Of a stretch of 64,000 nt of DNA, positions 32,720 to 43,100 are shown piece after piece. The position numbers and the translations under genes were made by a program. The notes under the pieces are model-generated. The model saw only the letters and a list, made by a program, of their open reading frames with translations, searched no databases and had not been told where the DNA came from. The DNA comes from Pomphorhynchus laevis (Eukaryota; Acanthocephala; Palaeacanthocephala; Echinorhynchida; Pomphorhynchidae). The stretch covers positions 124,001 through 188,000 of the forward strand of contig WNNJ02002751.1 in the NCBI GenBank assembly GCA_012934845.2. Direction: 5' to 3'. Numbering within the stretch: the stretch's first letter is position 1; each line of letters begins with the position of its first letter.

Positions 32720-33045
32720 GAGCACTGGATTTAGTACATGAGCACGAAAAATACCCTCGTCATTTCCGACTGCCCCATCGAGCGGTGAATGTTTGAAATC
32801 GTATTCCAATTGATGTCGTTGCGGTGCATACAATCAATGAATTTAAATCCAATATTAAGAACTGGATTCGAAATGAGAACGAGTCGTGGTAGCTACAGTA
32901 CCCATTGTTCTGATATATATACTGAATGATTTTTTTTGATTTTTTTTTCTTGCATTAATTTGTTTTTTTTGTGAGCGTCAAAACAGCCCTTTGGCTATGA
33001 CCTTTAGTAATTTTTTTAAGTGGAAAAAATTATTTTAGTAAAACA
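32720..33045 (+). mobile_element. LINE B-like 3' end
   Basis: In one frame RLPHRAVNV, NRIPIDVVAVHTINEFKSN and IKNWIRNENESW-stop (32775-32895), a LINE C-terminus. It is followed by a T-rich UTR and the B-type hairpin in tcaaaacagccctttggctatgacc at 32975-33000. Element C starts tail to tail right after it. Confidence 0.7.
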
Positions 33046-33054
33046 TACAATCGA

Positions 33055-36000
33055 GATTACCCGCAAGTGGGCCCACAAAAATGTCGAGGAATAAACTGCT
33101 GAATTGGATAATGGATACAGCTACGAAGACGAGTCGGCTGGATGTTTTAATGTACTACGCATGAGGGTACCTCGTGTTGACCGTGGACTCCGAAGACAGG
33201 CCGATATTGACCGAGCAATTTCGAAACTTATTTTTATTTTGAGTCTAATAGCTATATCACTGTAGCGTATGTTTCCTTGTTGAGCTAAAGCGATCGCAAT
33301 AGTCTTTACTAACATACTAGCTTCCTTGCCGAAACCCCCTAACGTTGAAAATACGAGCGGGATAAAAGAGCTGTATTCTATCCTTCGGATTCTTTCGAGG
33401 TACTTGGATTTTTTTCTTTGTTCGTTATATTCGAAAGCGTTGTCAGGACCGCGTATTGTGTTCGATTGAGCACGAAAAGAAAAGACATTGACGTCGAAGA
33501 ACGACCGCAAAAATCGAGATCCGTGTAAACCGGCGCAGACTATATCCAGACGGGTACATTGTTTGGCAGTAGTCGCTGGATTTTCAAAGCGGGTGCTCTC
33601 GGGAACGTTCGATAACTCCGGTTCAATCCCAACGTTGTGAGCAACTTGGCCTAGCACTGATGCTATACTGTCCCGGACCGCGTTTTGGCGAATAATAGGA
33701 AGATCACCATGTTTGCATGATAATGCACGGGGATAGTTGATCTTCGAGCCACAGTATCAAGTACACGTTTCAATCTCATGCTCGATACTGCCATACCGTA
33801 CGTTAAGTGCGTCGTGAAATTCATTTGGTGACAAATAGAATTGTTCCTGTCGCAGTTGTAAGGCGCTCAACCAACAAGACGCAAAGTGTGCTGCATGTTT
33901 AATGGAAGTTTGGGTAACCGGGGCTAGTTTGCTAATAATCTTTGAGGCGCGTTCTTAGTATGAATTGAACCGAAATTGAGTGATTTCGCGGAGGACTGCA
34001 TTGTGTTTTTCTCGTAGATCGACATATGAGGAAACCAACATTGTCGCTAACGCTTGTTCAAGTGTGGCAACGAAAGTTGGTGAGTTTATCCCGATACCTC
34101 CAAATTCAAAAGGTGAGCACAAAATATCCGTCATCTCCTTGTTTGGCTTGAAAGTTGTCAGAAGAGGCAGGAATTGCGATTTGATAAATTCTCCGAGGTC
34201 GGACCACACTTTGTCGACTGAGCGGCAAGTGCGCATTATGTGAATCCATTTTGACTGGATCGAGTGAACCATGCCAGCGTAGGCTACGTGTGGGTCGATT
34301 CTGGTCACTATACACAGACGCTCGATGAGAGCTTTCCATTTTGCAAACATTATTGTGGTAGAAGATTGTTCGTAACCGTTAAAACCAATAGGGGTTCCCA
34401 GAACATTTATGCCAGCTGTTGTTGAATTGATACAAGAGTCAGGGAGAAGATCATTGTGTATCGGAGAGTAAGACAGAGTATTTGATTTGTGTGGGTTAAT
34501 AAAATAGTCGAACTTTGGTCCCTCTGTTTAAGGGCTTCCCAAACTTGCCTCAACACATCCAGTAGTCCGACAAAGTTGGCGTCATCGGCATACCATATCT
34601 GATAAATGGGTGGTACTTGACGTTTTATCGTTTCGATAAGGGGAAGAGATGTCATTGCAAATCCAGCCATCGCAAATGGGTCATCTTGGGTGAACCTTTC
34701 GACTGAGAAAATGCTGTTTTCGCCAATTGTAAGCTCAGAAAGATTGGAATAAATATTGCGCAGTGAATAGGATAGAGACGAACATACATATATTATGTTG
34801 CGACGTGCCATGACACGGTTTTTCCTGTTGAAGGCATTCGTATCGCCTATTGTCATAATACACATATCGGAGGATATGTTCAATTCCGTTTTAAGCTTCT
34901 AAATGGCCAATTCGGTGCCGTATCTCTACGAGGCCCCTAGCTGTGTAACTCCTGCCACGTCTTGTACATCGTTGCGAATTATAGAAAGGATCACTCTACT
35001 AATGATACGTATGACGGTATTGCAAATTCCAATTGGCTGAACGCCTCCTGACTTTTTTCGAGTGCGACTAGACGGCATGCAGTGAAATGATCGAGGGCGC
35101 CTGGTGGGATTTCCTCAATGGCAACAAAAATAGCAAACCTGTCTATGGCCTTGGCTAGTGAGCTTGAAGCAGAGCCGAAATCTGTAAGCATTTGTGACCA
35201 AGACGCAGTATCAAGCCTAGACGGATCTGCTGCACCTTTGATTTGTCTGATTGATCTATAATGATAGATGTCTCATTTAAGGCGTAGAAGCGGCATGGTG
35301 ATGGGTTTTGGAACCCGGAAATAAGGACGATAACAGCACATCATGAGAAGCTGAAACTGCATCTGGATGCAGGTCCTCGAGCAAAGATAGCACAGAAACA
35401 CCATTTATAATATGGTCAGGGAGTAAAACACCAGACTCGAGTCTATCTTCCAGAATCGATGTTCCAGCTCTGATGCGTCCTTTTGTCATGAGATTTTGGT
35501 ATTGTGATATCCAGCTTAGTGGTTTCGTTGGACGTCGCAATTTTAGGTTGTCGTGAATATACTGTGCTTCTTTGAAAATTAAATCAAATTCTTTTGCCTT
35601 CCAGGATACTAGTCCGCGTTCTAATGTTCTACGGTTTAGAATGATTTTTCTGGAGGGAATTCTTTGCAGTACACACTGAGAAAAAATTTTTGCAGTTCGT
35701 AGCTCGACTTCGGTACGCTTGACATCGTAGGCTGCTCTATCGTAAAACGAGCTTAAAATGTTAATGAACTCATTGCTAGCGGAACATCGAGGTAAAATGA
35801 TCAGGTTAGGTCTCCAGTGAATATTTCATTTATTGATTTTTTATGGCCTGTGATATTACTACCGGACGTGTCCGCGATGGGAATGGCAGGGATGCGATAA
35901 TCGGTCAACGATGCGCTTCTGGTCGTAATGGTGTTTGCATTGAGATTGTGGTGTATTTGGACAGGTCGTGTATGTTTATTTTTGCAACCAATTGCGCTAC

Positions 36001-36118
36001 AGTTTACACACGATTTATTTGCCTTGGCGCAGTGGCATCCCTTACAGACGGCAGAGAGGCCATTACATTGGCAACACATACTCTCACTAGAGGGTTGACC
36101 TCTCACCATGTTAGATGA
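33055..36118 (-). mobile_element. Element C, longest copy: finger-RT-nuclease-like retroelement
   Basis: Minus strand, 5' at right. 35801-36109: Cys-rich block MCCQCNGLSAVCKGCHCAKA and CVNCSAIGCKNKHT. 35277-35790: a conserved spacer (NRRTLERGLVSWKAKEFD, YIHDNLKLRRPTKPLSW, LLEDLHPDAVS). 34991-35191: FGSASSSLAKAI and PPGALDHFTACRLVALEKS. RT 34407-34883: NAFNRKNRVMARRNI, RFTQDDPFAMAGFAM (TQGDP with G to D) and IWYADDANFVG (catalytic pair). 33955-34350: post-RT region with PFEFGGIGINSP. 33121-33657: C-terminal domain ATTAKQCTRLDIVCAGLH, LRSFFDVNVFSFRA and YSSFIPLVFSTLGGFGKEA. No APE endonuclease. I know this domain order from RT proteins common in cnidarian genomes; the clade name is uncertain. 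Several frame breaks. Confidence 0.8.
33121..33657 (-). CDS. Element C C-terminal nuclease-like domain
   Basis: 178 codons. RLDIVCAGLHGSRFLRSFFDVNVF gives an Asp about 15 residues before a second Asp on a hydrophobic strand, a spacing like the PD...(D/E)xK core of restriction-like endonucleases, with Val-Asn where Lys or Arg would be expected next. It is followed by the highly conserved RRIEYSSFIPLVFSTLGGFG and by RLKIKISFEIARSISACLRS. The same domain recurs at 18.8-19.5 and 1.67-2.1 kb. The nuclease reading is inference from motif spacing only. Confidence 0.55.
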   Translation of the reverse strand: MLGQVAHNVGIEPELSNVPESTRFENPATTAKQCTRLDIVCAGLHGSRFLRSFFDVNVFSFRAQSNTIRGPDNAFEYNEQRKKSKYLERIRRIEYSSFIPLVFSTLGGFGKEASMLVKTIAIALAQQGNIRYSDIAIRLKIKISFEIARSISACLRSPRSTRGTLMRSTLKHPADSSS

Positions 36119-36444
36119 ATACTTGTGGTCGATCCGAATTCACAAAGTATTTATGCGTAGAGGCTGCGCACTCCTGAAGGGACCAATTTCAGAAGAACGA
36201 TTCTAGAAGGACGATTTTAGAAGAACGATTTCATTGATTTTTTCTTGTATTAATTTGTTTTTTTTGTGAGCGGTCAAAACAGCCTTATGGCTATGACCTG
36301 TAGTCAAATCAAAGAAAATTTATTTTCAAAAAATAAAACAAATCTTAGTAAAAGTTTTAGTTATTGTCATTAAGTACTTTATTCGTATTTGTCACGATCT
36401 TCATACATCATATGTTATTCATTCAAATGATAGGGATTTCCTCT
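36119..36444 (+). mobile_element. Second LINE B-type 3' tail
   Basis: 36228-36305 repeats the B-type tail found at 32935-33010 (ttcttgtattaatttg, then gtgagcggtcaaaacagcc and tggctatgacc). Before it is a small threefold repeat of agaag.acgattt (36193-36232). The rest to 36444 is AT-rich with nothing recognised. The two tails flank element C in the same orientation. Confidence 0.55.
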
Positions 36445-36838
36445 TGTGGAGCGACTACCCCTTAAGAAGTTACTCGAGAAGTTACTCCGGCTTCTTCTCG
36501 TAACTTTTCGTCTCATCGCTGTCGGCTCCCCATCGTTCATCAACCTTCCTTTCTTAGAAGACACTCGCCCCACCTCGCTATCGCTGCGTTCCCGTCATTC
36601 CCTCTCACTCCACATTCCTAATTACTCCAATAACTACGGTCTCCGATTCTTCCTCGTCCCCGCCTCACTCGCTTGGAATCAGCTTCATCTCGACGTCCGC
36701 CGCGCCTTCTCTTTTATCACATTCAAACACCTCCTCCGTTCACACCTTCTCGACACATGATTTACATTTTTGTTTTGTTGTGGTCATGTAAGCGTGCGCT
36801 GGCACGCATTTGCCACGTTAAAATAAATCTTTTTTAAA
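36445..36838 (+). mobile_element. LINE A' 3' end
   Basis: C-terminal region of LINE A' (LLRLLLVTFRLIAVGSPSF, FLEDTRPTSLSLRSRHSL, SLAWNQLHLDVRRA) to the stop at 36760, then the hairpin gcgtgc-gctg-gcacgc near 36790 and a short A/T tail. The left junction holds two copies of aagttactc and a partial inverted copy (cttctcgtaact), a smaller version of the fold-back scars. Confidence 0.85.
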
Positions 36839-36849
36839 GTAATAAAGGT

Positions 36850-37325
36850 ATGACCTGTAGTAATAATAATTTGTGAAGGTGTATATATGAGCTGTGCTCG
36901 ATGACATTCTAGTTATAATAATAACAGCAATGACCTCTTTCAAAGAGATGAGCTCTTCCGTTGGTTCTAAAGGCTCTACTTCTACAAGAGAAGGCAAATC
37001 CATCGGATTAAGAAGACTCCAAAAATGATCTTTCCAATAACAAGAATTTCTTCTTCGATGTCAGTCAGCATATATCCACTCTTGTCATATACAGTTTAAG
37101 GAGTTTTTCCCTTTTTAACTCGAAAGTTATCGATCGTGCTCCAGAACATCTTCGAATCTGACCTATAATCAAGTTATATGTGCTCTCATAACTTCTCCCA
37201 AGCTGCCTTCTTCGCTTCGACAGCTGCTCGAGCTGAAGCTATATTTATACCTCGGTACTTGTCTACAGCTTTCACTGATTTATCAGACAGTTGCATTATA
37301 AGTCAGTTTCTTCTGTTGGACGAAA
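36850..37325 (-). mobile_element. Old LINE linker fragment (second type)
   Basis: The minus strand reads KYRGINIASARAAVEAKKAAW, then FWSTIDNFRVKKGKTP, VYDKSGYMLTDIEEEI and MDLPSLVEVEPLEPTEELI in different frames: the endonuclease-RT linker of an RTE/L1-like LINE. The style matches the old LINE at 9.1-11.1 kb, which lacks this part. Several frameshifts. Confidence 0.65.
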
Positions 37326-37335
37326 TTTCTAGCTC

Positions 37336-37370
37336 ACAACGTTTCGACGGGTACTCCCATCATCGTCAGG
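37336..37370 (-). ncRNA. Hammerhead-like core motif
   Basis: In minus sense: CTGACGA (37363-37369), one extra T, GATGGG-AGTA-CCCGTC (a 6-bp stem with one G-T pair, 37346-37361), then GAAAC (37341-37345). These are the two conserved boxes of a hammerhead ribozyme with stem II between them. A short ACG/CGT pairing followed by C lies downstream as a possible stem III and cleavage site. Stem I is not continuous and there is one extra base before stem II, so activity is doubtful. Such motifs are known from Penelope-like elements. Confidence 0.35.
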
Positions 37371-37384
37371 TATATCAACAAAGC

Positions 37385-37784
37385 AACCAGAGCGGACGAT
37401 TTTCCGTTTATATAGTAACAATGATGTCACAGCATCGTTGCAACTGCGCTGCTTCTCGTGAGCATTGAAAGTGACGTAATAGCACCGCTTCGATGACTTT
37501 GTTGGAATAAACCACCAGGCCACATTAAAAATTCAAGAGAGGGAATGAACAACAAGAAGTAAAAAAGAAGAATCTATAATAAATGGTAAATTAATAAGAA
37601 AAGGAGAAAATAGAAAGAATATAAATAAATAATCTAAAATAAATTAATTAAATAAATTAATCAAAATCACTTATTATGAGCGTCACAATAAAATATGATC
37701 AACCAAATGAGAACACTGGATATAAAGAGAATTAATGTAAATATAAAATGTAACATGCTACTGCGTGTCTTACAAAGCGTTTCC
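37385..37784. other. A-rich interval, nothing recognised
   Basis: Follows the hammerhead-like motif. 37560-37720 is very A-rich with aataaattaattaaataaatt runs. No coding or element signature. Confidence 0.4.
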
Positions 37785-38450
37785 GGACCTCTTTTTTAGC
37801 CTATTCAATAGTTACACACGGCCTATTCTGACATATGCATCTATCCTGCAGCATATCCTACTACAAAACGTGATCGTAGAGTTCTCGAAAATTCTTTGAG
37901 ATTGGTTTCAAACGTGTGCGTTGGCTATTCGCTGTATCCTATGCAGAGCGTATGCGTAAATTGAAAATACAGACAATCAAGTACATTCGTGTGGAGATCG
38001 ACTTGACGATGGCTTACAACATATTTTCGTCTAGTAGTCATCCATGCACCGATGTTCTTTCTGTGCTGCCCGACTTAATCTGAGAGGACATGGACGTTCC
38101 GTGTCGCGGAAATACACGTCTTTTTATCCCTCCACAGTGTTTTGCAGCCGCGTGGTTCATATGTGGAACAGCCTTTCAATGGAAATTGTGATGACCACTA
38201 ATCAGAGGACTTTTAAGGATCTTCTTAAAAACAAGTTGAAGGACAATATGGACGCACCCTCAATTTTTCTGTGACTGTCTTTTTTGTTTTTTCTTTCTTT
38301 ATATTTCTTTTTTTACACATTGTGATGCCCCTTATGAGCCTTCGCGCTCTTTTGGTGGTCTATAGACCTCAGATAAATGTATTTTTAATTCTATTAAAAT
38401 GGATTAAAATAATAAACAAAATAACAGCAAACCATAAGTTAAATTTTCAT
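37785..38450 (+). mobile_element. LINE C-terminal fragment with 3' tail
   Basis: Frames give RRVLENSLRLVSNVCVGYSL (about 37880-37945) and, in a 76-codon frame at 38044-38274, LNLRGHGRSVSRKYTSFYPS and VVHMWNSLSMEIV with FKDLLKNKLKDN: the LRGH and WNSL motifs of LINE B/D type C-termini. Then a T-rich UTR, the motif gagccttcgcgctc (a 4-bp stem variant of the B hairpin) and an AT tail. Confidence 0.7.
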
Positions 38451-38569
38451 TAAAGATCGAAATCGGCTTTATTATTGTCCATCAAACCGATTTTATTTTT
38501 TTTATAAAAAGAATTTTAAAATCTTTAAATTTTACGTTCTTTTTCGTTCTTTTTGGTAACATAAAATCT

Positions 38570-38945
38570 TAACTGAAAATGTATGGAATGATTATATTCA
38601 AAGCACTAAAAGTGATACATCTAGATAAATTATATTCGTGTTGTTTAATTCGTGTTGAAATACTATTTCCAGTTTGGACTATATATACCTCATTACTTTC
38701 TTAACAAGGTATCATGTAAACAACACCATTTTTATTAAATGGCGGTTTTTGCTTGAAAAGATTATGCAGTTTTGTGAATCTACGCTTGAAAGTGGAAACC
38801 TTGTGCTCAAAACAATTAGAATTAACAAATTTTAGAAGACGTGAGTTATTAATCTCCTCTAAGAAAGGTAATTCTAAAAATTTGATAGTGAGGAGAGATT
38901 ATTATTCTGGGATTTTATCAAAGCTCTTTGAGCTATTATAAAACA
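38570..38945 (-). mobile_element. Penelope-like element C-terminus with GIY-YIG nuclease
   Basis: One minus frame reads KFLELPFLEEINNSRLLKF, CFEHKVSTFKRRFTKLHNLF and FNKNGVVYMIPC; after an in-frame stop it continues ESNEVYIVQTGNSISTRIKQH. This is the GIY-YIG endonuclease found C-terminal to the RT in canonical Penelope-like elements (usual form: gVVYkIPC...YIGqTgR.L..R.kEH). YIVQTG replaces YIGQTG. It lies downstream, in the element's sense, of the RT piece at 39.5-40.1 kb and may belong to it. Confidence 0.7.
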
Positions 38946-39359
38946 TTTACGAATGGAAGATAGTGGAAAGTGATTAGCAGATAGTGCGGAATGTATGCTA
39001 GAAAACGAGATCGTAATTTGTCAGTTCTCGAATAAATAGAGAGGGTTCTAAGAAATAAAAAGACAACAACGGAAATTTTCCATTTGAACGGAACGAATGA
39101 CGACCAAGACTGGTTACAAAATTTTCTTGGTTCTTATAAATTAAATCAGCTAACTGAGTCTACGTATTGTTATATAATTATAAAATAAACAAAACATAAT
39201 AATGCTAAATCAAAATTTAATAATTAAATAATAAAATTAATAATTGTTTTTAGATTTTCTATAATTTAAATCAAGTTAAAAAATAAAAATAAAAAATAAA
39301 ATTTAAAATAAACGTCATTTTTATGAATTGACTAATAAATAACAGACGTTGTATCAGAA
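38946..39359. other. AT-rich interval within a Penelope-like region
   Basis: About 400 bases between the GIY-YIG piece and the structured block; 39180-39310 is almost pure A/T. No frame with RT or nuclease motifs was found. Confidence 0.35.
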
Positions 39360-39367
39360 TAAGAATT

Positions 39368-39470
39368 AGAGGTCATCAGGAGGAACTGCTATGCTATCAG
39401 GTTTCGGCCCCTAACTCCTCTACCCAACATAGCAGCGGGGCCAAATACATGCTAATGATGTATTTCCTCT
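39368..39470. ncRNA. Compact multi-stem pseudoknot-capable block
   Basis: An island of G/C in AT-rich DNA with four pairings (given on the plus strand): agagg 39368-39372 with cctct 39466-39470 (outer); ctgctatg 39386-39393 with catagcag 39428-39435; ggcccc 39406-39411 with ggggcc 39437-39442 (crosses the previous stem, so a pseudoknot); aaatacat 39443-39450 with atgtattt 39458-39465. The minus strand also contains CTGATGA and GAAAC, but in the wrong order for a hammerhead. It lies just 3' of the Penelope-like RT frame. Function unknown. Confidence 0.45.
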
Positions 39471-39509
39471 GAAATAACTATCTAGTATCTTATTCTAATG
39501 CAAAGTATA

Positions 39510-40130
39510 TTATTTATTATTCATCCATAAAAATTTGCCACTTAAGAGTTTAAATTTATTCTTTATATTATTGTGTTGAATTATATATTTTACTATTTTC
39601 TGCTTGATGTTATTTTTATAGTAACCTAGTTTAAAATATGTATCTATTAAATTATTTAAATGATTTTTAAGAAAGCCAATATCATTACAAATTGTTGCAA
39701 TTCTTAAAATTTCATTATTTAATGTATTATATTTTATATTATATGGTATGCATGAATGCTCATGCAAAAATATGTTTCTTGTAAATTTAAATATGTCATC
39801 TTTACGATATAAATTAATAGTAGTTTTAGTTAATGTTAATTTAATGTTCATATCTAGATATATACCTTCTTTATCATTAATATTGGTTTTGTTAAGAATA
39901 AGGTTTTCTGGATAAATGTGCTCACTAATTGCATAAAAATTATTAGAATTAAATACACATATATCATCAATGTATCGAAACATATATTTCATATATTTAT
40001 ATTGTTTAGATTTGGTTTTTACACAGTTATGAACAAATTCATATTCTATAAAGCTTAAAAACAAGTCAGCTATAATTGGGCTACTATTACCACCCATTGG
40101 AACACCTTTTACTTGTCTAAATATAGATGT
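39510..40130 (-). mobile_element. Penelope-like reverse transcriptase fragment
   Basis: A 195-codon frame (39510-40097) with the second half of a Penelope-like RT: RQVKGVPMGGNSSPIIADLF just upstream and at the start, then FIEYEFVHNCVKTKS, MFRYIDDICVFNSNNF (catalytic Asp pair intact), NLILNKTNINDKEGIYLDMN and FTRNIFLHEHSCIPYN. Penelope-like elements prime on DNA ends or nicks made by the GIY-YIG domain. The 5' half is missing; the break at 40130 is sealed by a 15-bp fold-back. Homologous to pieces at 51.4-53.8 kb. Confidence 0.85.
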
Positions 40131-40185
40131 TATTTACATCTATATTTAGATGTTAAATCTATAATTTACATCTATATTATAGATG
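40116..40185. repeat. Fold-back zig-zag at the Penelope-like break
   Basis: tctaaatatagatgt (40116-40130), spacer tattt, acatctatatttaga (40136-40150): 15-bp perfect arms. Then acatctat-att-atagatgt follows, giving alternating copies. The first arm is RT coding sequence, so the rest was templated from it. Confidence 0.9.
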
Positions 40186-40189
40186 TTAA

Positions 40190-43100
40190 ATTACATTCCA
40201 GATTTTTGTTGTCAGTATTAGATTTTTACTGTCAGTTCCTGATTTTTACTGTCATTTCCAGAATTTTTCTGTCAGTTCCGCAAGCTACGCTCGAGGATTG
40301 AGCTTAATCTCTCAATGAGCTCAGATAGATCGTCTCGCTGAGCTCGTCGATCAATTGCAGTAGCAAACCTAACAGCTTGAACACACAAATACGTTAATGG
40401 AAGGACGTAAAAAACAGCTAACAACGACACCATTTATGCACAACTGCAAGTACAGTTCTCGACACACGACTGCAGTGTCTGGACAACAATCGCCTGCGAC
40501 AACAATAAGTCTAAAGCAGACTTCCTATGTGGTTTTTGTGCAAACAAACTAATCCGCAACCTCTCCAATAAGCACACATCAGCATTCAACACGTCCACTC
40601 AAACTACCCCCGTCGTTTTCAATGTATTTTCTCCACTCATCGAGCCTGTCACCATATACACTTCCCATCCTATGTCATCTTTACTCCCCGACACCCTCTG
40701 TCCCGTCCTTCCTGTCTCGATTCTTAATAGCCACATCCATCAATCAAAATCACCTCCACCAACCTCCACCATACATCCAATCATAACTTTTCCTCACATC
40801 GCTTGCCACCCTCTTTATTATCATTATAGTCTATGTCTCCCGTCGTCAAACCAACTCCCTCCAAATCCTCAACTGCCAGCTCTCCTGTCGTGATCTCACC
40901 CACTCACGTAACTCATCTTTCTTTACGGAAACACTTTCCTTCTCGAGATCGTTGCGTCATTGTCACTGATATCACTCATTATACCTCCTTATCTCCACAA
41001 GCACGTTTCGACCACGATGTTTCCGTCTTCAGATCCATCATCTCGCCTGTTGTTCCAGTGTATAAATCATCCTTTTTCAACGACATCTCTCCTGTTGAAT
41101 TTGCCTATCTGCTCTCTGCCTGTTATTCACTAGTCGAATCCACCCGCCCCAATCTAAATTCTCTAATCATCGCGTCATCGTCGCATTTGCCCTGCGCCCC
41201 TCGTCTCTTCGCAAAAGGACTCTTCTTTCAGTCCTTGCTCTGTTGAATTGCTCACTTGACGTTCTTCTAGCCGGATCATTCCGGATTTGGCCATTGTATA
41301 TCGTTCTGGTTCATCAGCTCCTGCATCTTTCTTTTTAAAACTCGCTAACCTCTTTTCTCATTGTTCTTTGTCCTCAACCCCTTCACTCGTTCTAGGCGAC
41401 TTAAGATCCGCCTAGACCAACTCTCTATACCCAATTCCATCCGGTTCATCAACATTCTATCAAACTATGATTACAAACTCTTCTCCACTGCCCCTACACA
41501 TATCCTTGGTGGTCACTCGACATCATCGCTGTCCCCGATCGATTTGCTGCTTACACCTCACTGTCCATTTCCGATCCTGGTCTATCCGATCACTTTCTTG
41601 TCACCCTTGATCTCACTTTCAACCACTTACCGTTTCACATACCTACCATCCTACGTCGCCCTTGGAGAAAACTTGACCTCCTTCTTCTCCGCTCCGCCTT
41701 ACTTAAATCGTCTCTATCTTCTCACTCAATAACATCATTATCTCCTCACGATCTTGCATTTATTTTCAACTCTGAACTCACATCCACTCTCGATCTTTTC
41801 TTGCCCTTTAAGCCCTACCCTCACCGTCGCTTGCACCATGCCCCATGGTTTGACATTCAACGCATACTCTCAAAGCGTCGAATCCGTCATGCTTTTCGAG
41901 TCTATCACCGCTCTCTCAAACGTGATTTCCGTTCGATCACTTTGTCTTTCCGTGATACCTATCTTGCTCATCGCTGGTCTCATCTCAACCTACTACGTAC
42001 CACATGCAACTCCTTCTGGCAGCATAAAATCATCACTTCATTCAACTCTAAGACTCTATGGCATACTTTTAACTCAATCCTTGCTCGCTCATCTTTGCCG
42101 TGCAACATTAATCCCCATGATTATTCGTCATTTCTTCAGACCAAAGTATCCACGTTGGTATCTCACAACCCCGTATCCGTCCCATATCACGGCTACTCGC
42201 CTTGCCTCCTCATCCCGAAACTCTTTCATATTCGCCCTGTCTCACCTGCTGAAGTATCATCTGTCCACATGTCCTTGCTCAACAAAACCTCACCTGCCGA
42301 TTCGCTGCCTACCCCGATACTTAAATATATATGCTCATCGATATCCCCTTTTCACACCACCTTGTTTAACTCGTCTATTTGCAGTCGTTTCATTCCATCA
42401 CACCGGAAATCCGCAATCGTTCGTCCCTTTCTTTAAGAAATGACGAACTCCGCTATAGCCTGGTTTTCTTCTTATCTATCTGACCGTTCTTTCATTGTTC
42501 ATTCCGCTTCTTCTTTCTCCCAACCGTTCTCTCGCACACGCTGTCGTCAAGGCTCGGAACTAATACCTTGTTCTTTTCTCCCTTCTTCTCGGCTATCTCT
42601 CTTCAATCATAAGATCATACAATTTTCATGTTATGCAATGTGTTGATGATATTCTCCTCTAATTTTATCTACTCTACACTCAAATCGATGATCTTGCATC
42701 CACTTCCACCGCTCGCCTCTTATCCATTTCCCATCATCTTTATTCGCTTCGCTTATCACTCAATCCTGAAAAGTCCAAAATCATGTGGATAATTCCCTCA
42801 CCTCAACATTACTCCAGCTACTGTATATATCTACTCAACCATTCTTCTCGTCGTTAATGATATCGTATTCCTCAGTTTCCACTTTGATAAAAATCTTTTT
42901 CTCAAACCATTTGCTTACGAAAAAGTCCGCTCCTCGTTTCTGTTACTCCGTGATATTCGCCGTATTCGTATCCGGTTTTTCCTTTTTATTCGCCCTTTTA
43001 TTTTCCCGAATTAATTATTGCCTTGGATATTGCCCAACTCTCTCAAAACTATTCTCCATCCTCTCCAACGTATTGTAAGCTCAGCAGTTCCCGTTCTACG

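Noticed and set aside
36850-37325. Host gene exon on the minus strand (acidic LVEVEPLEPTEELI segment)
   Set aside because: The surrounding reading (FWSTIDNFR, KKGKTP, GYMLTDIEE) is the usual endonuclease-RT linker of a LINE.
38753-38941. 62-codon plus-strand frame starting MKRLCSFVNLRLK
   Set aside because: It is antisense to the Penelope-like C-terminal region, whose minus-strand reading (ending in the GIY-YIG motif) is convincing.
39368-39470. Standard hammerhead, HDV-like or twister ribozyme
   Set aside because: The hammerhead boxes occur in reversed order with no matching stem II. For HDV-like, no P3 or P4 is found in the right places on either strand. For twister, the CTAA and CCCAA words are present but stems do not fit. 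Kept only as an unclassified structured block.
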